NCBI GenBank assembly: GCA_015062305.1
Contig: SUUX01000001.1
Coordinates: 90,808 to 154,807, forward strand
From: Alphaproteobacteria bacterium
GTDB taxonomy: Bacteria > Pseudomonadota > Alphaproteobacteria > RF32 > CAG-239
Direction of reading: 5' to 3'
DNA: 64,000 nt
Shown: positions 7,678 to 17,183 of the stretch, piece after piece
Layout of the letters: each line of letters begins with the position of its first letter
Numbering within the stretch: the first letter of the stretch is position 1
Notes under the pieces: generated by a model
What the model was told of the DNA's origin: nothing
Seen by the model: the letters and a program-made list of their open reading frames with translations, nothing else
Databases searched by the model: none
Translations under genes and position numbers: made by a program

Positions 7678-10600
7678 CTACATAGAACTACAATATTGGC
7701 TATAAGCACCACTACCAAATTCACTATCACTCCATGAACCATCATTGGTAACTTGAGTACCGTAGAATAAACATTGACCATTTACGTAATTTGCTCTTTT
7801 AGGTGATATACCGCTTAATCCAGAACATTTGCTATAAGTAAAATCTAAACCTGGATAATTAGTAAAAGTAGGAAATTCAGGAATACTACCAGTAAGACCA
7901 GTACAACCGTAGAACATATAGCTGGCGTTTCGTATAGTTGGTGGAAGAGTTGGAACTCGGCCTGTTAGCCCTGTGCAATCACGAAACATAGCGGTGCCAT
8001 ATGACAAAGCTGATGGAAGTTCTGGAATACTACCTGTGAGACCTGTGCATCCTTGGAACATATATGTTGCATCGGTTAAAGTCGAAGGTAGCGCAGGAAT
8101 ACTGCCAGTAATTCCTGTGCATAATCGAAATAGACTATTTCCATTCTGTAAATTTGGTGGCAATGCAGGAAGCTGTCCTGTTAAGTAACATTTTGTAGCA
8201 TAAATATCCATGCTTTTTAAAGTTGGAATATTCATTTGTTGAATCGATTTAATAACAGCGGTACCATCATCATAGCGAAAATCTTCGATATCACCAATTA
8301 TTTTTACGGTGTATGGTAACATTGTTTCATAAATATGTTGGGTAAATGCATATCCTGTAAACTGTTCAATCTGTCCATCACCCCAATCTATGGTTATCGG
8401 ACAAGTTGAATTTGTACAATGTATAGTAAGATTAATCGTCCCATTTGATAATTGCTCTTGTTCGCTTTCAACCGTAAAGATGAGTGCTGGTTTTTCTTGG
8501 CAGACACCATCTTGCAAAACATAGCCAAAATTGCAGACAGGCGTGCATGCCATACAGGGGTATTCAATGGTATTGTTATTTACTGGACTCAACACATAAT
8601 ATCCATTTGTGATGGGAGATGTACATTCAGATACATCTTTTACCAAACCAGTAGGACATTGCGTTATCAAATCGCATGAGCATTTGGAATATTCATTATA
8701 TTTGCCAGTGCTTGGGTCATATGCTTGATATGTTTGGTCACAGTCTGAAACATAACCTTGCCATTCAGAGGAAAGCCTAATTGTTGAATCATATTCTTGA
8801 CCGGAATAATGACTCACTGATAATGGACGGTTAAGACAACCAGTTAACTGTTCTGCACCATAAAACATATAATCCATGCTAATTAAACTATCAGGCAAAT
8901 GAGGAATGTTTCCTGTTAAATTGGTGCAACCATGGAACATAAAATCTGCATATTGTAAATTTGGTGGAAATTCAGGAATGGTGCCAACCAACTGCCTCCA
9001 TAAACCCTCCAATTCTGCTCTTATGAGAGATGGCAGGTTAAACTGAAGTATTTCTACTGTTGATGTGGAATTGGTGTAAACCCAAAGTAACTCTGATACT
9101 TCTCCCGTAATAGTAATGATATACTCAGCACTATTGTCTTTATACTCATGACTAGGGTTGTATTGAACATTTGATAAACCAACAAAGCGTTCTTCATTGC
9201 TACCATCGCCCCAATCTATAATCACTTCTTTACTTTCGCGTACGGCAAACAAAAGATCAAAATGGTTATCATAATACTCTTTAGTTGTAAGCTTAAATTT
9301 TACAGAAGCAGGTTTGCAAGTGCCATCTATTAAACCATATCCCGGATTACAAGCAAGAGTACACTGCTTGCAAGGGTATTGGCTTGGGTAGCCGGATATA
9401 GTTGTTAGTTCCCAATATCCGTTTTCAACGGCAGGACCGCATTCTGATACATTTTTGGCTTGTCCTGTGGGGCATTGATAAATATCACAAGCGCATGTGG
9501 GGAAAGAGATGTTTTCATAAACATTTTTGGCAACACCTCCAGCTGGAAGAGTTAATTCTTGTGAACTTCCATTATATATTAATCCATTGGGGAAAATTAT
9601 ATTTGCGCCCTGAACTTCTATTCCATAGTAAAGAAACAAATCACCGTAAGTTCCATCTGGAAGTGTTGTTTGAGTACCGGGATAACCACCAAGGCCATTT
9701 GGAATACTTAATCTATCATCTTGAAATAGTGTTCCATCTGAAAATTCTACAGTCCTGTTATTATGAATAATCGTACCATCGGGAAGAGTGATGGGTTCAG
9801 ATACGTAGGTGTTTGTGCCATCTGGGAGACGAATCTCTAGACAGAGATAAACTACTGTTCCCTCGGGAAGAGTTTTGTCTGTAACAATTGGGAAATTTGC
9901 TGTCGTACACTCATCAGAATAACCTTCCCATTCAGATGAAAGATTGATTCCGCTGGACTTGGTAATATCAGTAATATTATAGCTTGTTGTTTTTGTTATT
10001 GAAGAAGGCCTGTTTAAGCAACCGGTTAGACCCGAGGCGTTTCGAAACATATTACTGGCATTAGTCAATGTAGATGGTAGTCGGGGAACATCGCCTGTCA
10101 TATTATAACAATCGTTAAACATATATGATGCATCAGTTAAAGTGTTTGGAAATTCAGGAATTGAACCTGTTAACATGTTACATCCAGAAAACATATGTTT
10201 AGCGTTTTCTAAATTTGGAGGCAACTCAGGTATCTCTCCCACTAGAGCATCACAAGAAAGACCAAAAGAGGCTTTTTTTAATGTTGATAAATTAAATTTG
10301 ACAATTTCCATTTTTCCATCCGTCAACACGATTCCAGCAAATTCGCTTATGTTTCCTGTAATAGTGATAGTTGCCCCTTTTTCAACAGTATTAGATTTAT
10401 GAGTGTTATTCGAGGAATCACCTGGAAGTTTGTCAATTTCACCATTACCCCAATCAATGACAATATCTGTACCTTTTACTGTAACACTTGCTGTAGCCAC
10501 TCCTGATATTATATCATCCATTGAGGCTTCTAAAATTCTGACAGTTATTGAGCCTAAGTCTTGGCAAGTGCCGTCTTTGAGGGTAAGACCAGGGGTGCAA

Positions 10601-11160
10601 GCAGTGATTTTGTAGCGAGGTGTGTTATCTCCGCATCCAGGAGTGCAAGTGCTATAAGAGGCATTGGCCGGTGCTGAACTAAGAGTGAAACCGGAGCAGT
10701 CAGTTTTGGTACAGGTTTTACCGAGTTCACACTTGGAAGAACAGTCCGACCAATATGAGGTGCAACCATAATCAGTACGATTATCTGTGCGGTTGTGGCA
10801 GTTGTCGGCATAACAGACCTCACACTCGCTAGCGCAGGTGGCAAAATATTGTTTGCAACCATATTGGCAAGAAAGACCGTTTACTAAATCGCATGGCGAA
10901 GGTTCCTTGCAACCCACAAAGCATTCACCAACTCCGTTAATACTTATTGTTGATTCACAATTCATACCACTGGCTTCTGTTGCTGTTTTATGGCCATAAG
11001 TTGAACATGTTAACGGAAGTTTTGTTTTTGTGGGGGCTACGGTTGAGCCACGTGTTGCGCCCTGCACCAAATAATCCGGCAACCAATAAACCTTGGCTTG
11101 CAGATTTAAGACAATGCCAAATATGAGCAAGAATGCCCACACAACAGCGCGGCAAAACAT
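7678..11160 (-). CDS. Large secreted BspA/DUF285-like modular repeat protein
   Basis: The 1160-aa protein has a signal peptide (about residues 1-22) and a Cys-rich region (about 35-205, many paired Cys such as 'CEVCYADNCHN'). Three repeats of a composite module follow. Each has a Cys-rich lead ('CTPGLTLKDGTCQ', 'CNPGYGLIDGTCK', 'CNFGYVLQDGVCQ'), then a PKD-like strand ('VIDWGNGEIDKL', 'IIDWGDGSNEERF', 'TIDWGDGQIEQF'), then DUF285/BspA-like leucine-rich units such as 'LTGSIPELPSTLTDATYMF' containing 'MFxGC'. A central tract of 'LPDGT'-type repeats (about 440-545) separates modules 1 and 2. No C-terminal anchor or sorting motif was recognised. BspA-type proteins act at the cell surface in adhesion, so a surface or secreted role is likely. 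The gene is monocistronic and ends just beside the tRNA-Lys tandem repeat. Confidence 0.8.
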   Translation of the reverse strand: MFCRAVVWAFLLIFGIVLNLQAKVYWLPDYLVQGATRGSTVAPTKTKLPLTCSTYGHKTATEASGMNCESTISINGVGECFVGCKEPSPCDLVNGLSCQYGCKQYFATCASECEVCYADNCHNRTDNRTDYGCTSYWSDCSSKCELGKTCTKTDCSGFTLSSAPANASYSTCTPGCGDNTPRYKITACTPGLTLKDGTCQDLGSITVRILEASMDDIISGVATASVTVKGTDIVIDWGNGEIDKLPGDSSNNTHKSNTVEKGATITITGNISEFAGIVLTDGKMEIVKFNLSTLKKASFGLSCDALVGEIPELPPNLENAKHMFSGCNMLTGSIPEFPNTLTDASYMFNDCYNMTGDVPRLPSTLTNASNMFRNASGLTGCLNRPSSITKTTSYNITDITKSSGINLSSEWEGYSDECTTANFPIVTDKTLPEGTVVYLCLEIRLPDGTNTYVSEPITLPDGTIIHNNRTVEFSDGTLFQDDRLSIPNGLGGYPGTQTTLPDGTYGDLFLYYGIEVQGANIIFPNGLIYNGSSQELTLPAGGVAKNVYENISFPTCACDIYQCPTGQAKNVSECGPAVENGYWELTTISGYPSQYPCKQCTLACNPGYGLIDGTCKPASVKFKLTTKEYYDNHFDLLFAVRESKEVIIDWGDGSNEERFVGLSNVQYNPSHEYKDNSAEYIITITGEVSELLWVYTNSTSTVEILQFNLPSLIRAELEGLWRQLVGTIPEFPPNLQYADFMFHGCTNLTGNIPHLPDSLISMDYMFYGAEQLTGCLNRPLSVSHYSGQEYDSTIRLSSEWQGYVSDCDQTYQAYDPSTGKYNEYSKCSCDLITQCPTGLVKDVSECTSPITNGYYVLSPVNNNTIEYPCMACTPVCNFGYVLQDGVCQEKPALIFTVESEQEQLSNGTINLTIHCTNSTCPITIDWGDGQIEQFTGYAFTQHIYETMLPYTVKIIGDIEDFRYDDGTAVIKSIQQMNIPTLKSMDIYATKCYLTGQLPALPPNLQNGNSLFRLCTGITGSIPALPSTLTDATYMFQGCTGLTGSIPELPSALSYGTAMFRDCTGLTGRVPTLPPTIRNASYMFYGCTGLTGSIPEFPTFTNYPGLDFTYSKCSGLSGISPKRANYVNGQCLFYGTQVTNDGSWSDSEFGSGAYSQYCSSM

Positions 11161-11229
11161 TTGCTTTTCTCCATCTATACCAACAAGAAGATTATAGCAT
11201 TTATTTTAACCGTGGTCAAACACAAATTG

Positions 11230-12315
11230 TTATCGGTGGACAAATTTTATAGGGAGTGTGATTTGAAAGGCGCTGTAACAATTTGGACGAGATTTTAGCC
11301 TAATATCACCGTTCAACATTTTGACTATGCGTTTGACAATCCCTAGCCCCAGCCCTGCTCCTTGGTTGCGATTATCCGGAATATCTTTGCTCTGGTAAAA
11401 ATCGGCAAATATTTTTTCTTGTTCTGCTACATCAATACCACAGCCGTCGTCTATAACTCTGATAATCAGGTGTTCGTTTTGTGTGTTTATGGTTACTAAT
11501 ATTGAAGAATGAGCATATTTTTGGGCATTGCTCAAAAGATTGCGAATTATGCGTTCTATTAGCAGATTATCGCTGATTATAACTTCTGCATTTATTTTGC
11601 TTTTGATAGATAGTGATGAAAATTGTTGTTGCTCTTGGCAAATGTTTTCAACCAACTGTTTGATATTAAAGTTTTCAAAATGTGGTTTCATGCCGCCAGA
11701 ATCTATTTTTGATATATCTAGTATGCAGTTTAGAAGCTTGGATAAATTGCACGCAGAAGCTGATATTTTGGCGGCTATCAAATATTGCTCTGGTGTTAGA
11801 GACTCGTTGCACAGGTGATCTGCAAACAACTGGATTGCTTGTAATGGCTGACGTAAATCATGACTGGCTTGAGCCAAAAAATATGACTTTGCTTTGTTGG
11901 CTTCCTCTGCCTCTGTTTGAGCTTGTTTTAGCTCTTGGTGGGCAATAACTTGGGCTGATACATCTTGAAAAGTGCCAACAATTTTGCCGAAACCATCTGT
12001 TTGAGCGTTGTAGAGGCAATGAACAATGTGGCCATTGGGTTGTTGTATGCGAATGTTGCCGGATATCGGTTGTTGATGAATAATGAGCTTTTGCAACTGC
12101 TGTTTGTATTGCTCAAAATCTGGCTTGTATACATGCTTTTTAATCAAATTTTGGCGAAGATTTTGCGGTTTGGCACCAAATATGCGAAAAGCTTCATCTG
12201 ACCAATAAAAAGTTTTGGTTTTGGTGTCTAGCTCCCAGTAGCCGAGTTTGGCTATTTTCTCGGCTTGTTTTAGTCGCTGACAACTACAACTGTTAGTCCG
12301 CGAAAGCTCTGTCAT
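11230..12315 (-). CDS. Soluble PAS-domain sensor histidine kinase
   Basis: The 361-aa kinase has a PAS domain (about residues 20-125, 'LGYWELDTKTKTFYWSDEAF'), a short coiled linker and a HisKA domain with phospho-acceptor His152 in 'SHDLRQPLQAI'. The HATPase_c domain follows with N box 'IIRNLLSNAQKYA', 'DDGCGI', an F-box-like 'FADFYQ' and G box 'GAGLGLGIVKRI'. No transmembrane segment is present, so it senses a cytoplasmic cue. There is no adjacent response regulator, so it is an orphan kinase. It is the last gene of the minus-strand ABC transporter operon, starting 9 nt after the DUF4340 gene. Cotranscription suggests that its signal relates to that transporter, which is inference. Confidence 0.9.
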   Translation of the reverse strand: MTELSRTNSCSCQRLKQAEKIAKLGYWELDTKTKTFYWSDEAFRIFGAKPQNLRQNLIKKHVYKPDFEQYKQQLQKLIIHQQPISGNIRIQQPNGHIVHCLYNAQTDGFGKIVGTFQDVSAQVIAHQELKQAQTEAEEANKAKSYFLAQASHDLRQPLQAIQLFADHLCNESLTPEQYLIAAKISASACNLSKLLNCILDISKIDSGGMKPHFENFNIKQLVENICQEQQQFSSLSIKSKINAEVIISDNLLIERIIRNLLSNAQKYAHSSILVTINTQNEHLIIRVIDDGCGIDVAEQEKIFADFYQSKDIPDNRNQGAGLGLGIVKRIVKMLNGDIRLKSRPNCYSAFQITLPIKFVHR

Positions 12316-12324
12316 ATCTTTTGC

Positions 12325-13272
12325 TTATTCAAAAGGTAATGAAACCAAAGTTTGTCCTACAATCGCTGGTATTTGGAAATACCAATTATTATAGAACATT
12401 CCGTTTTCTTTTATATAAGCATTAACTTCTTGTTTTGGTAGATGGGTAGCTGATAGTTCTATGTTTAGCCAATATGCGTCTGCTACATTATATATATTGT
12501 ATTTAATAATAAGTCCTTGAAATGTTGTGATGGTAATTTGTTTGAGAAAGTTGTGTTTGAGGGGTTCAAACGATGAAGCCGATTTGATGTTTATTGCTTT
12601 GATTGTAGATGTTAGGTTTAGTTGTGGTATAATATCTACATTTTGTTCATCTGCATTTATAAAGTTGTCCATTGGGGTTGGACGATGCAATTTTTGATCT
12701 CCAATCTCTATGGCGGCAACCATAGATGATGGTAAATCCATAACTGGCTGAATTACCCATGTATATATGTCAGTGGGCAAATTATAGGTGCCATCGGTTA
12801 GCCATATTTCTTCTTTGTTTTGAGATTTGGCGTATCTGTATTGCTCTTTGCCTGCCAAAGCACCAAAATCAATATCATCAAGCAAAGTTTGGTTGGCATA
12901 GGTTTTGATGTTTAAAATTGGTTTTTTTAGCTCATATTTATCTAAATTGGCAGGTGTGGCTTCTTGGCTGCTATATAAAGTGGAGCGTGATAATTCAATT
13001 AACAAAAGATTGACAAGCTCTACATCGGCATAATAATCGTCTGCCTCGGCAACAACCCAATAATCACTCTTGTTTTCTAAAGTGATGTGTTGTTGGGAAT
13101 TGCTGATGATAATTTTGCTGAGCTCAGCACCTGATGTATTGCTATTGCTAAAAAGTAACTTGCCATGTGATTGTTCAGGATATATCCATGATGCATACAT
13201 AACAGCAAAAATTAAGACATAAATTGATGTTATGGCTAAAATAAGCGATGTTTTTATTATCTTGTTAGGCAT
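12325..13272 (-). CDS. DUF4340 domain-containing protein
   Basis: This is a 315-aa protein with one N-terminal membrane anchor (MPNKIIKTSLILAITSIYVLIFAVM) and a beta-rich extracytoplasmic domain of the DUF4340 type: 'ISNSQQHITLENKSDYWVV', 'LLLIELSRSTLYSSQEA', 'IDFGALAGKEQYRYA'. DUF4340 proteins are commonly encoded next to GldG-like ABC auxiliary proteins. The track start at 13299 is replaced by 13272 because an AAAGGA ribosome binding site precedes this ATG. The revised start still overlaps the GldG-like stop by 8 nt. The molecular role is unknown; it probably works on the periplasmic side of the transporter. Confidence 0.75.
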   Translation of the reverse strand: MPNKIIKTSLILAITSIYVLIFAVMYASWIYPEQSHGKLLFSNSNTSGAELSKIIISNSQQHITLENKSDYWVVAEADDYYADVELVNLLLIELSRSTLYSSQEATPANLDKYELKKPILNIKTYANQTLLDDIDFGALAGKEQYRYAKSQNKEEIWLTDGTYNLPTDIYTWVIQPVMDLPSSMVAAIEIGDQKLHRPTPMDNFINADEQNVDIIPQLNLTSTIKAINIKSASSFEPLKHNFLKQITITTFQGLIIKYNIYNVADAYWLNIELSATHLPKQEVNAYIKENGMFYNNWYFQIPAIVGQTLVSLPFE

Positions 13273-15043
13273 TGGTAATCCTTTCGGCCTGACGGGCAAT
13301 GCGTTTTGAAATCAAATTTGTTATGGCGTATAAAACAAATATCAAAATTAAAGGTATCAGCAAATTGATAGCCACAAAAATTGCTATGCCAATTTGTTGA
13401 TTTTTGATGATTTGTGCTTCTATATCTGTTTGTTTTTGCAAAAGATCTAATCGCTGGCGTTCAATGTTCTCTAATTGGCGTGTGACGGTTAATGATGGAA
13501 GCAACAAATTTTCTTTTAGTTGGGAGATAATTTGTTGTTTTTGTTCTTCGGTCTTGCTTATTTGTTCGTTTATCGCTTGTGATTGAGCAGAATATTTGCG
13601 GTTTATGATTTGCGAAATATAATTTGCAATAAAAGCCTGTTTGTTTGAACTTGCCTTGGGGGCAATACTCAAAATGTTTTGATTGTTGTTGAGGTAGTCT
13701 ATGGCTTGTTCGATAAAATCAAAGTTGCCGTTGAGAGGTATTGTCTCTGAGGCCAATGTTCCAATAGATTGTTCTGATTGCCACAAATGAGAGCTGAGTA
13801 TATCGCTATCGGCTACAATGATGATTCTGGCCGGCTTTATGCCTGATGCCAAAAAAATAGGATTGTCAGATGAATCTGAGTATAAGGAGCCTTGAAAATA
13901 TGATAGGAATTTGCCCTCTAGTAAAACAGATATGTTTTGAGGCTCAGATATGGTTTGTTTTTTTGATGATTTGTTGTCTGTTATTGTGTTGTATAAATTT
14001 ATTTTTTGGTATTCGCCAACAGTGGTATGCAATATTTGTGCAGATCCCTGATGTTCGGCAGACAAAAGCAAGCTGCCGGCAGAACTAAGCTTGAGGGGCC
14101 AACTGCTGAGCTGTTGAGGTGCTGTTTTCTGAAGTGTTGCATGTATGCTAAAATCTGTTGCATCATCGGCATTGTCCATTGACGAGATGATGCTGGTGGG
14201 ATTATAAAATATGCCAAGTTTTTCTAAAAATGATTTTATCTCATTTTGTTCGGTTGTGGCTGAAATAGCCTCAGAATATGGATCAGCAAACAAAATAACA
14301 TTGCCGCCTCTCATGATATATTGATCTATGGCATAAAGTGATGATGTGGAAATATTTTGCGGATTTATAACTAATAACACCTTGATATCTTGTGGAATAA
14401 AGGCCTGATTGTCAGAAATGTGATGAACATAGTAGTGTTGTCTGAGGGCTGATACAAATGGCCAATCGCCTCTGGTGTCAATGCCGTATTCGGTGGATAT
14501 TACATCAATCGATGGTGACAAAATGCCGATAGAAGACTTTTGCTTGTTGCCAAGTTCGCTGATTAGGCGACTTAAATCTCTTTCTAAATGAGCTTGGCGC
14601 TCCGGCAACAAATGCGGTATGACATTGAAGTTGCCAATATCATCAGAGACAACAACCCCTAAAACAGGTCTGCCCTCTTCTATTTTGATACCGACTTTTC
14701 GCCCCTCTGTTTCGGCATTGCTAAGAGGAGATACTGTTATAGTATGAATACCTAATTTGCCTTGGTAATTATTCTGATATTGCTCCAATATGCGAACAAT
14801 GTCTTGTGAATATTGGTTGTATTGTGCATTTTTTGAAATATCAGAAGATACATATAGGCGAATGTATAAATCTTTTGACTGTTGGGATAACCAATCTTTG
14901 GTTTGTTGACTAAGACTATATTGTTTGTCTGAAGATATATCCGAGGTTAGAGAACTACCGAATATGGCAATGGATATATTGAGCGCAACAAAGGAAATTG
15001 CTACACAAATGATAAAGATAAAGTATTGATATCTTTTTAGCAT
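13265..15043 (-). CDS. GldG-like ABC transporter auxiliary protein
   Basis: The 592-aa protein has an N-terminal transmembrane helix and a large extracytoplasmic region matching the GldG/ABC_transp_aux pattern: 'SDKQYSLSQQTKDWLSQQSKDLYIRLYVS' near residues 38-66, then 'VLLVINPQNISTSSLYAIDQYIMRGGNVILFADP' near 212. A coiled-coil segment follows near residues 490-535, then a C-terminal transmembrane helix (about 557-580). In Bacteroidota GldA/GldF/GldG serve gliding motility. Proteobacterial versions are of unknown substrate. The gene starts 1 nt after the permease stop and overlaps DUF4340. The family call is firm and the function is not. Confidence 0.82.
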   Translation of the reverse strand: MLKRYQYFIFIICVAISFVALNISIAIFGSSLTSDISSDKQYSLSQQTKDWLSQQSKDLYIRLYVSSDISKNAQYNQYSQDIVRILEQYQNNYQGKLGIHTITVSPLSNAETEGRKVGIKIEEGRPVLGVVVSDDIGNFNVIPHLLPERQAHLERDLSRLISELGNKQKSSIGILSPSIDVISTEYGIDTRGDWPFVSALRQHYYVHHISDNQAFIPQDIKVLLVINPQNISTSSLYAIDQYIMRGGNVILFADPYSEAISATTEQNEIKSFLEKLGIFYNPTSIISSMDNADDATDFSIHATLQKTAPQQLSSWPLKLSSAGSLLLSAEHQGSAQILHTTVGEYQKINLYNTITDNKSSKKQTISEPQNISVLLEGKFLSYFQGSLYSDSSDNPIFLASGIKPARIIIVADSDILSSHLWQSEQSIGTLASETIPLNGNFDFIEQAIDYLNNNQNILSIAPKASSNKQAFIANYISQIINRKYSAQSQAINEQISKTEEQKQQIISQLKENLLLPSLTVTRQLENIERQRLDLLQKQTDIEAQIIKNQQIGIAIFVAINLLIPLILIFVLYAITNLISKRIARQAERITNA

Positions 15044-15044
15044 A

Positions 15045-15788
15045 TTATTGTCTCCGATATCCGATTGTTATGATGTTTATCCAAAGAGCAAATGCAGTTA
15101 TGCTAAAAAAGTAAAAAACACTACTGGCAGATATTTGACCGGATAAAATGTTGTTGACGTGAGTTACAAAGCTAAGACTGTTGCCGGCTCTGAGAATGAT
15201 GTCTTGAGAAAAGTTGCTATTGGATAGCAACCACGATAAATTGAAGAGACTTACAAACAAACATATTGATAATGAAATTACATATGCTCCTACAATGCCT
15301 TTGGCAAATGATGAGGCGCACAGGCTAATGGAGCAAAAAACTCCGCAAATGAAAAATAGACCTATATAATTGCAAAAAATATGAAGATTGTGTAATTCTA
15401 CAATCAGAGCGGAAGAAATCCATATTCCTACCGAACATAGAATTATAAGACCGCTAAGAACCCATACTGCAAAAAATTTGCCCAACGTGAGAGCCGTATA
15501 ACTTATGGGAAGACTAAATGTCATCTCGATGGTACCGGAGGTGCGTTCTTCGGCCCATTGTTTGAGAGTTAGTGCCGGGATGATGAATGTTAGCAAACCT
15601 GTTTGTAGCTGAAAAAATGTTAAAAAAGATAAAGAAGTTGAATAAAGGAATCGGCTTTGAAAAAAAGTGATGATCACACTCAATAAACTGTACGCAACAA
15701 AAACAAACCAAACCATTTTGCTACGAAAAAAAGAACTGAATTCTTTGTTGAAAACCTGAAATAAATTATACATCATATTTTGCCTCAT
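15045..15788 (-). CDS. ABC transporter permease (GldF/ABC-2 type)
   Basis: The 247-aa product has six hydrophobic segments in the ABC-2 permease layout and the family phrase 'LKQWAEERTSGTIEMTFSLPISYTALTLGKFFAVW' at about residues 75-110, close to GldF and NosY-type permeases. It forms the membrane channel of the exporter whose ATPase is encoded just upstream. Start and stop codons overlap by 4 nt (ATGA) with the ATPase gene, indicating translational coupling and equimolar synthesis. Substrate is unknown. A second ATG four codons in (MMYNLFQ) is an alternative start. Confidence 0.85.
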   Translation of the reverse strand: MRQNMMYNLFQVFNKEFSSFFRSKMVWFVFVAYSLLSVIITFFQSRFLYSTSLSFLTFFQLQTGLLTFIIPALTLKQWAEERTSGTIEMTFSLPISYTALTLGKFFAVWVLSGLIILCSVGIWISSALIVELHNLHIFCNYIGLFFICGVFCSISLCASSFAKGIVGAYVISLSICLFVSLFNLSWLLSNSNFSQDIILRAGNSLSFVTHVNNILSGQISASSVFYFFSITAFALWINIITIGYRRQ

Positions 15789-16501
15789 TTATCAAAAGTT
15801 ATAGAACGGAAGGCTGTTTCTATATCATTGGAAGGGGTTAGGCTCTTGAGACCTTCTGGGGTTGTGTCGCAGATAAGTTTGCCGTGATTCATTAGCAAAA
15901 CTCTGCCGGCGCAGGCTTCTACTTCTTCCATTATGTGAGTTGACATTAATACGGTATGGTGTCGGGCATAAAGGCGTAAAAAGTCTCTTATCATAAATTT
16001 TTGATTTGGATCCAGACCTTCGGTTGGTTCATCTAACAAAAGAGTATCTGGACGATGAATGAGCGCCCCGGCTAAGGCTACTCTACGTTTGAAACCTTTA
16101 GAGAGTGTTTCGCATTTTTGGTTTATGACCTCAGTTAAACCAAGCTCTTGGCTTAAAGATGCTAAATTATCCACATAGTTTTGTCGGCTGAGTTTGTGGA
16201 GCTTGGCCATATACAAGATATATTCGGCAACTGTCATCTCTGGATATAAAGCGCCGTTTTCTGGAATATAAGCAAATGATTGCAAGGCACCCACCCTGTT
16301 TTTTTGGATGTTGGTACCGTTGATTATAATATCTCCTTCATCAGGATAATAATAACCGGAAATAAGGCGCAATAAGGTTGTTTTGCCGGCTCCGTTAGGC
16401 CCCAAAAGAGCTGTGACCTCACCTTTTTGCAGACAAAAGTTAATACCATCAACGGCCTTTATAGCTCCAAAAGATTTGTATATATTCTTTACAATCAGCA
16501 T
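15785..16501 (-). CDS. ABC transporter ATP-binding protein (GldA-like)
   Basis: The 238-aa ATPase has Walker A GPNGAGKTT (about residues 34-42), a Q-loop region, an ABC signature 'LSKGFKRRVALAGAL' (about 137), Walker B 'TLLLDEPTEGLDP' and the H-loop 'STHIMEEV'. The signature LSKGFKRR, rather than LSGGQ, is typical of GldA/CcmA/NosF-type exporters. It is the first gene of a five-gene minus-strand operon (ATPase, permease, GldG-like, DUF4340, histidine kinase). The region 16502-16652 upstream is the divergent control region shared with the mlaD genes; no single convincing promoter was fixed there. Confidence 0.93.
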   Translation of the reverse strand: MLIVKNIYKSFGAIKAVDGINFCLQKGEVTALLGPNGAGKTTLLRLISGYYYPDEGDIIINGTNIQKNRVGALQSFAYIPENGALYPEMTVAEYILYMAKLHKLSRQNYVDNLASLSQELGLTEVINQKCETLSKGFKRRVALAGALIHRPDTLLLDEPTEGLDPNQKFMIRDFLRLYARHHTVLMSTHIMEEVEACAGRVLLMNHGKLICDTTPEGLKSLTPSNDIETAFRSITFDK

Positions 16502-16652
16502 TTTGCATCCATCTTATTTGTCATAAATTTGATACTATACTAACAAAATATTTTTAAATTTTAACAATTATTTTTATTTTTCAAAATCTTTGGTGACAAA
16601 ATATTTATTTTGCGTTATTTGTTATATTAGTTTTATAAGAGGATTTAGGATT

Positions 16653-17183
16653 ATGTTGATAAAAGAAACTTATAGCCGTGAGGAAACAAAATATCTTAAG
16701 ATCGGATTTGGTGTGGCTTTGGGAATTTTGGCCATTGTCTTGTTCTGGATATCGGCTAACAACTCTATATCTCACCAAGAAAAAGGCAGCTATTATCCGG
16801 TGTTGGCCAGATTCAACAGAACAGACGGTCTGTTGGTTGGCGATTTGGTTAGGCTGGCAGGTATGAATGTGGGAAAAGTTGTTGATGCCAGATTAGATGA
16901 AAATTTTAAGGCTGTTATGACATTGGAAATTAAAGAAGATGTCAAACTTCCAGATGATAGTAGCGCCTCAATCGTTAGCTCTGGTTTGATGGGAGCAAAA
17001 TATATAGAAATAGAACCTGGCGGATCAGAAGATATGATTGAACCAAATGGTGAGTTTGCGTATACTCAAGACGCAATGGTGCTTGAAGAATTGTTAGATA
17101 GAATAGTTAGCATCGGAAAAGCTAATCGTAATAGTGAAAAAAAAGAAATAAATAATTCTACCGAGGAGAATATTAATGAATAA
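16653..17183 (+). CDS. MlaD/MCE domain protein (first of two)
   Basis: The 176-aa protein has an N-terminal transmembrane helix (about residues 15-35) and one MCE domain: 'YPVLARFNRTDGLLVGDLVRLAGMNVGKV', then 'LPDDSSASIVSSGLMGAKYIEIEPGG', the standard MlaD pattern. A hydrophilic tail follows. MCE proteins bind lipids between inner and outer membranes. The start at 16653 replaces the track start at 16590 because AGGA lies just upstream and the helix is then properly placed. It overlaps the second mlaD by 8 nt. No MlaE or MlaF gene is adjacent, so partners must be encoded elsewhere. Confidence 0.85.
   Translation: MLIKETYSREETKYLKIGFGVALGILAIVLFWISANNSISHQEKGSYYPVLARFNRTDGLLVGDLVRLAGMNVGKVVDARLDENFKAVMTLEIKEDVKLPDDSSASIVSSGLMGAKYIEIEPGGSEDMIEPNGEFAYTQDAMVLEELLDRIVSIGKANRNSEKKEINNSTEENINE

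Noticed and set aside
7581-7781. 66-aa minus ORF overlapping the repeat and the surface-protein 3' end
   Set aside because: It is a shadow in another frame of the 1160-aa gene and repeat; no independent start signal.
10554-10862. 102-aa ORF inside the BspA-like gene
   Set aside because: Same-strand shadow in another frame of the larger, modular protein.
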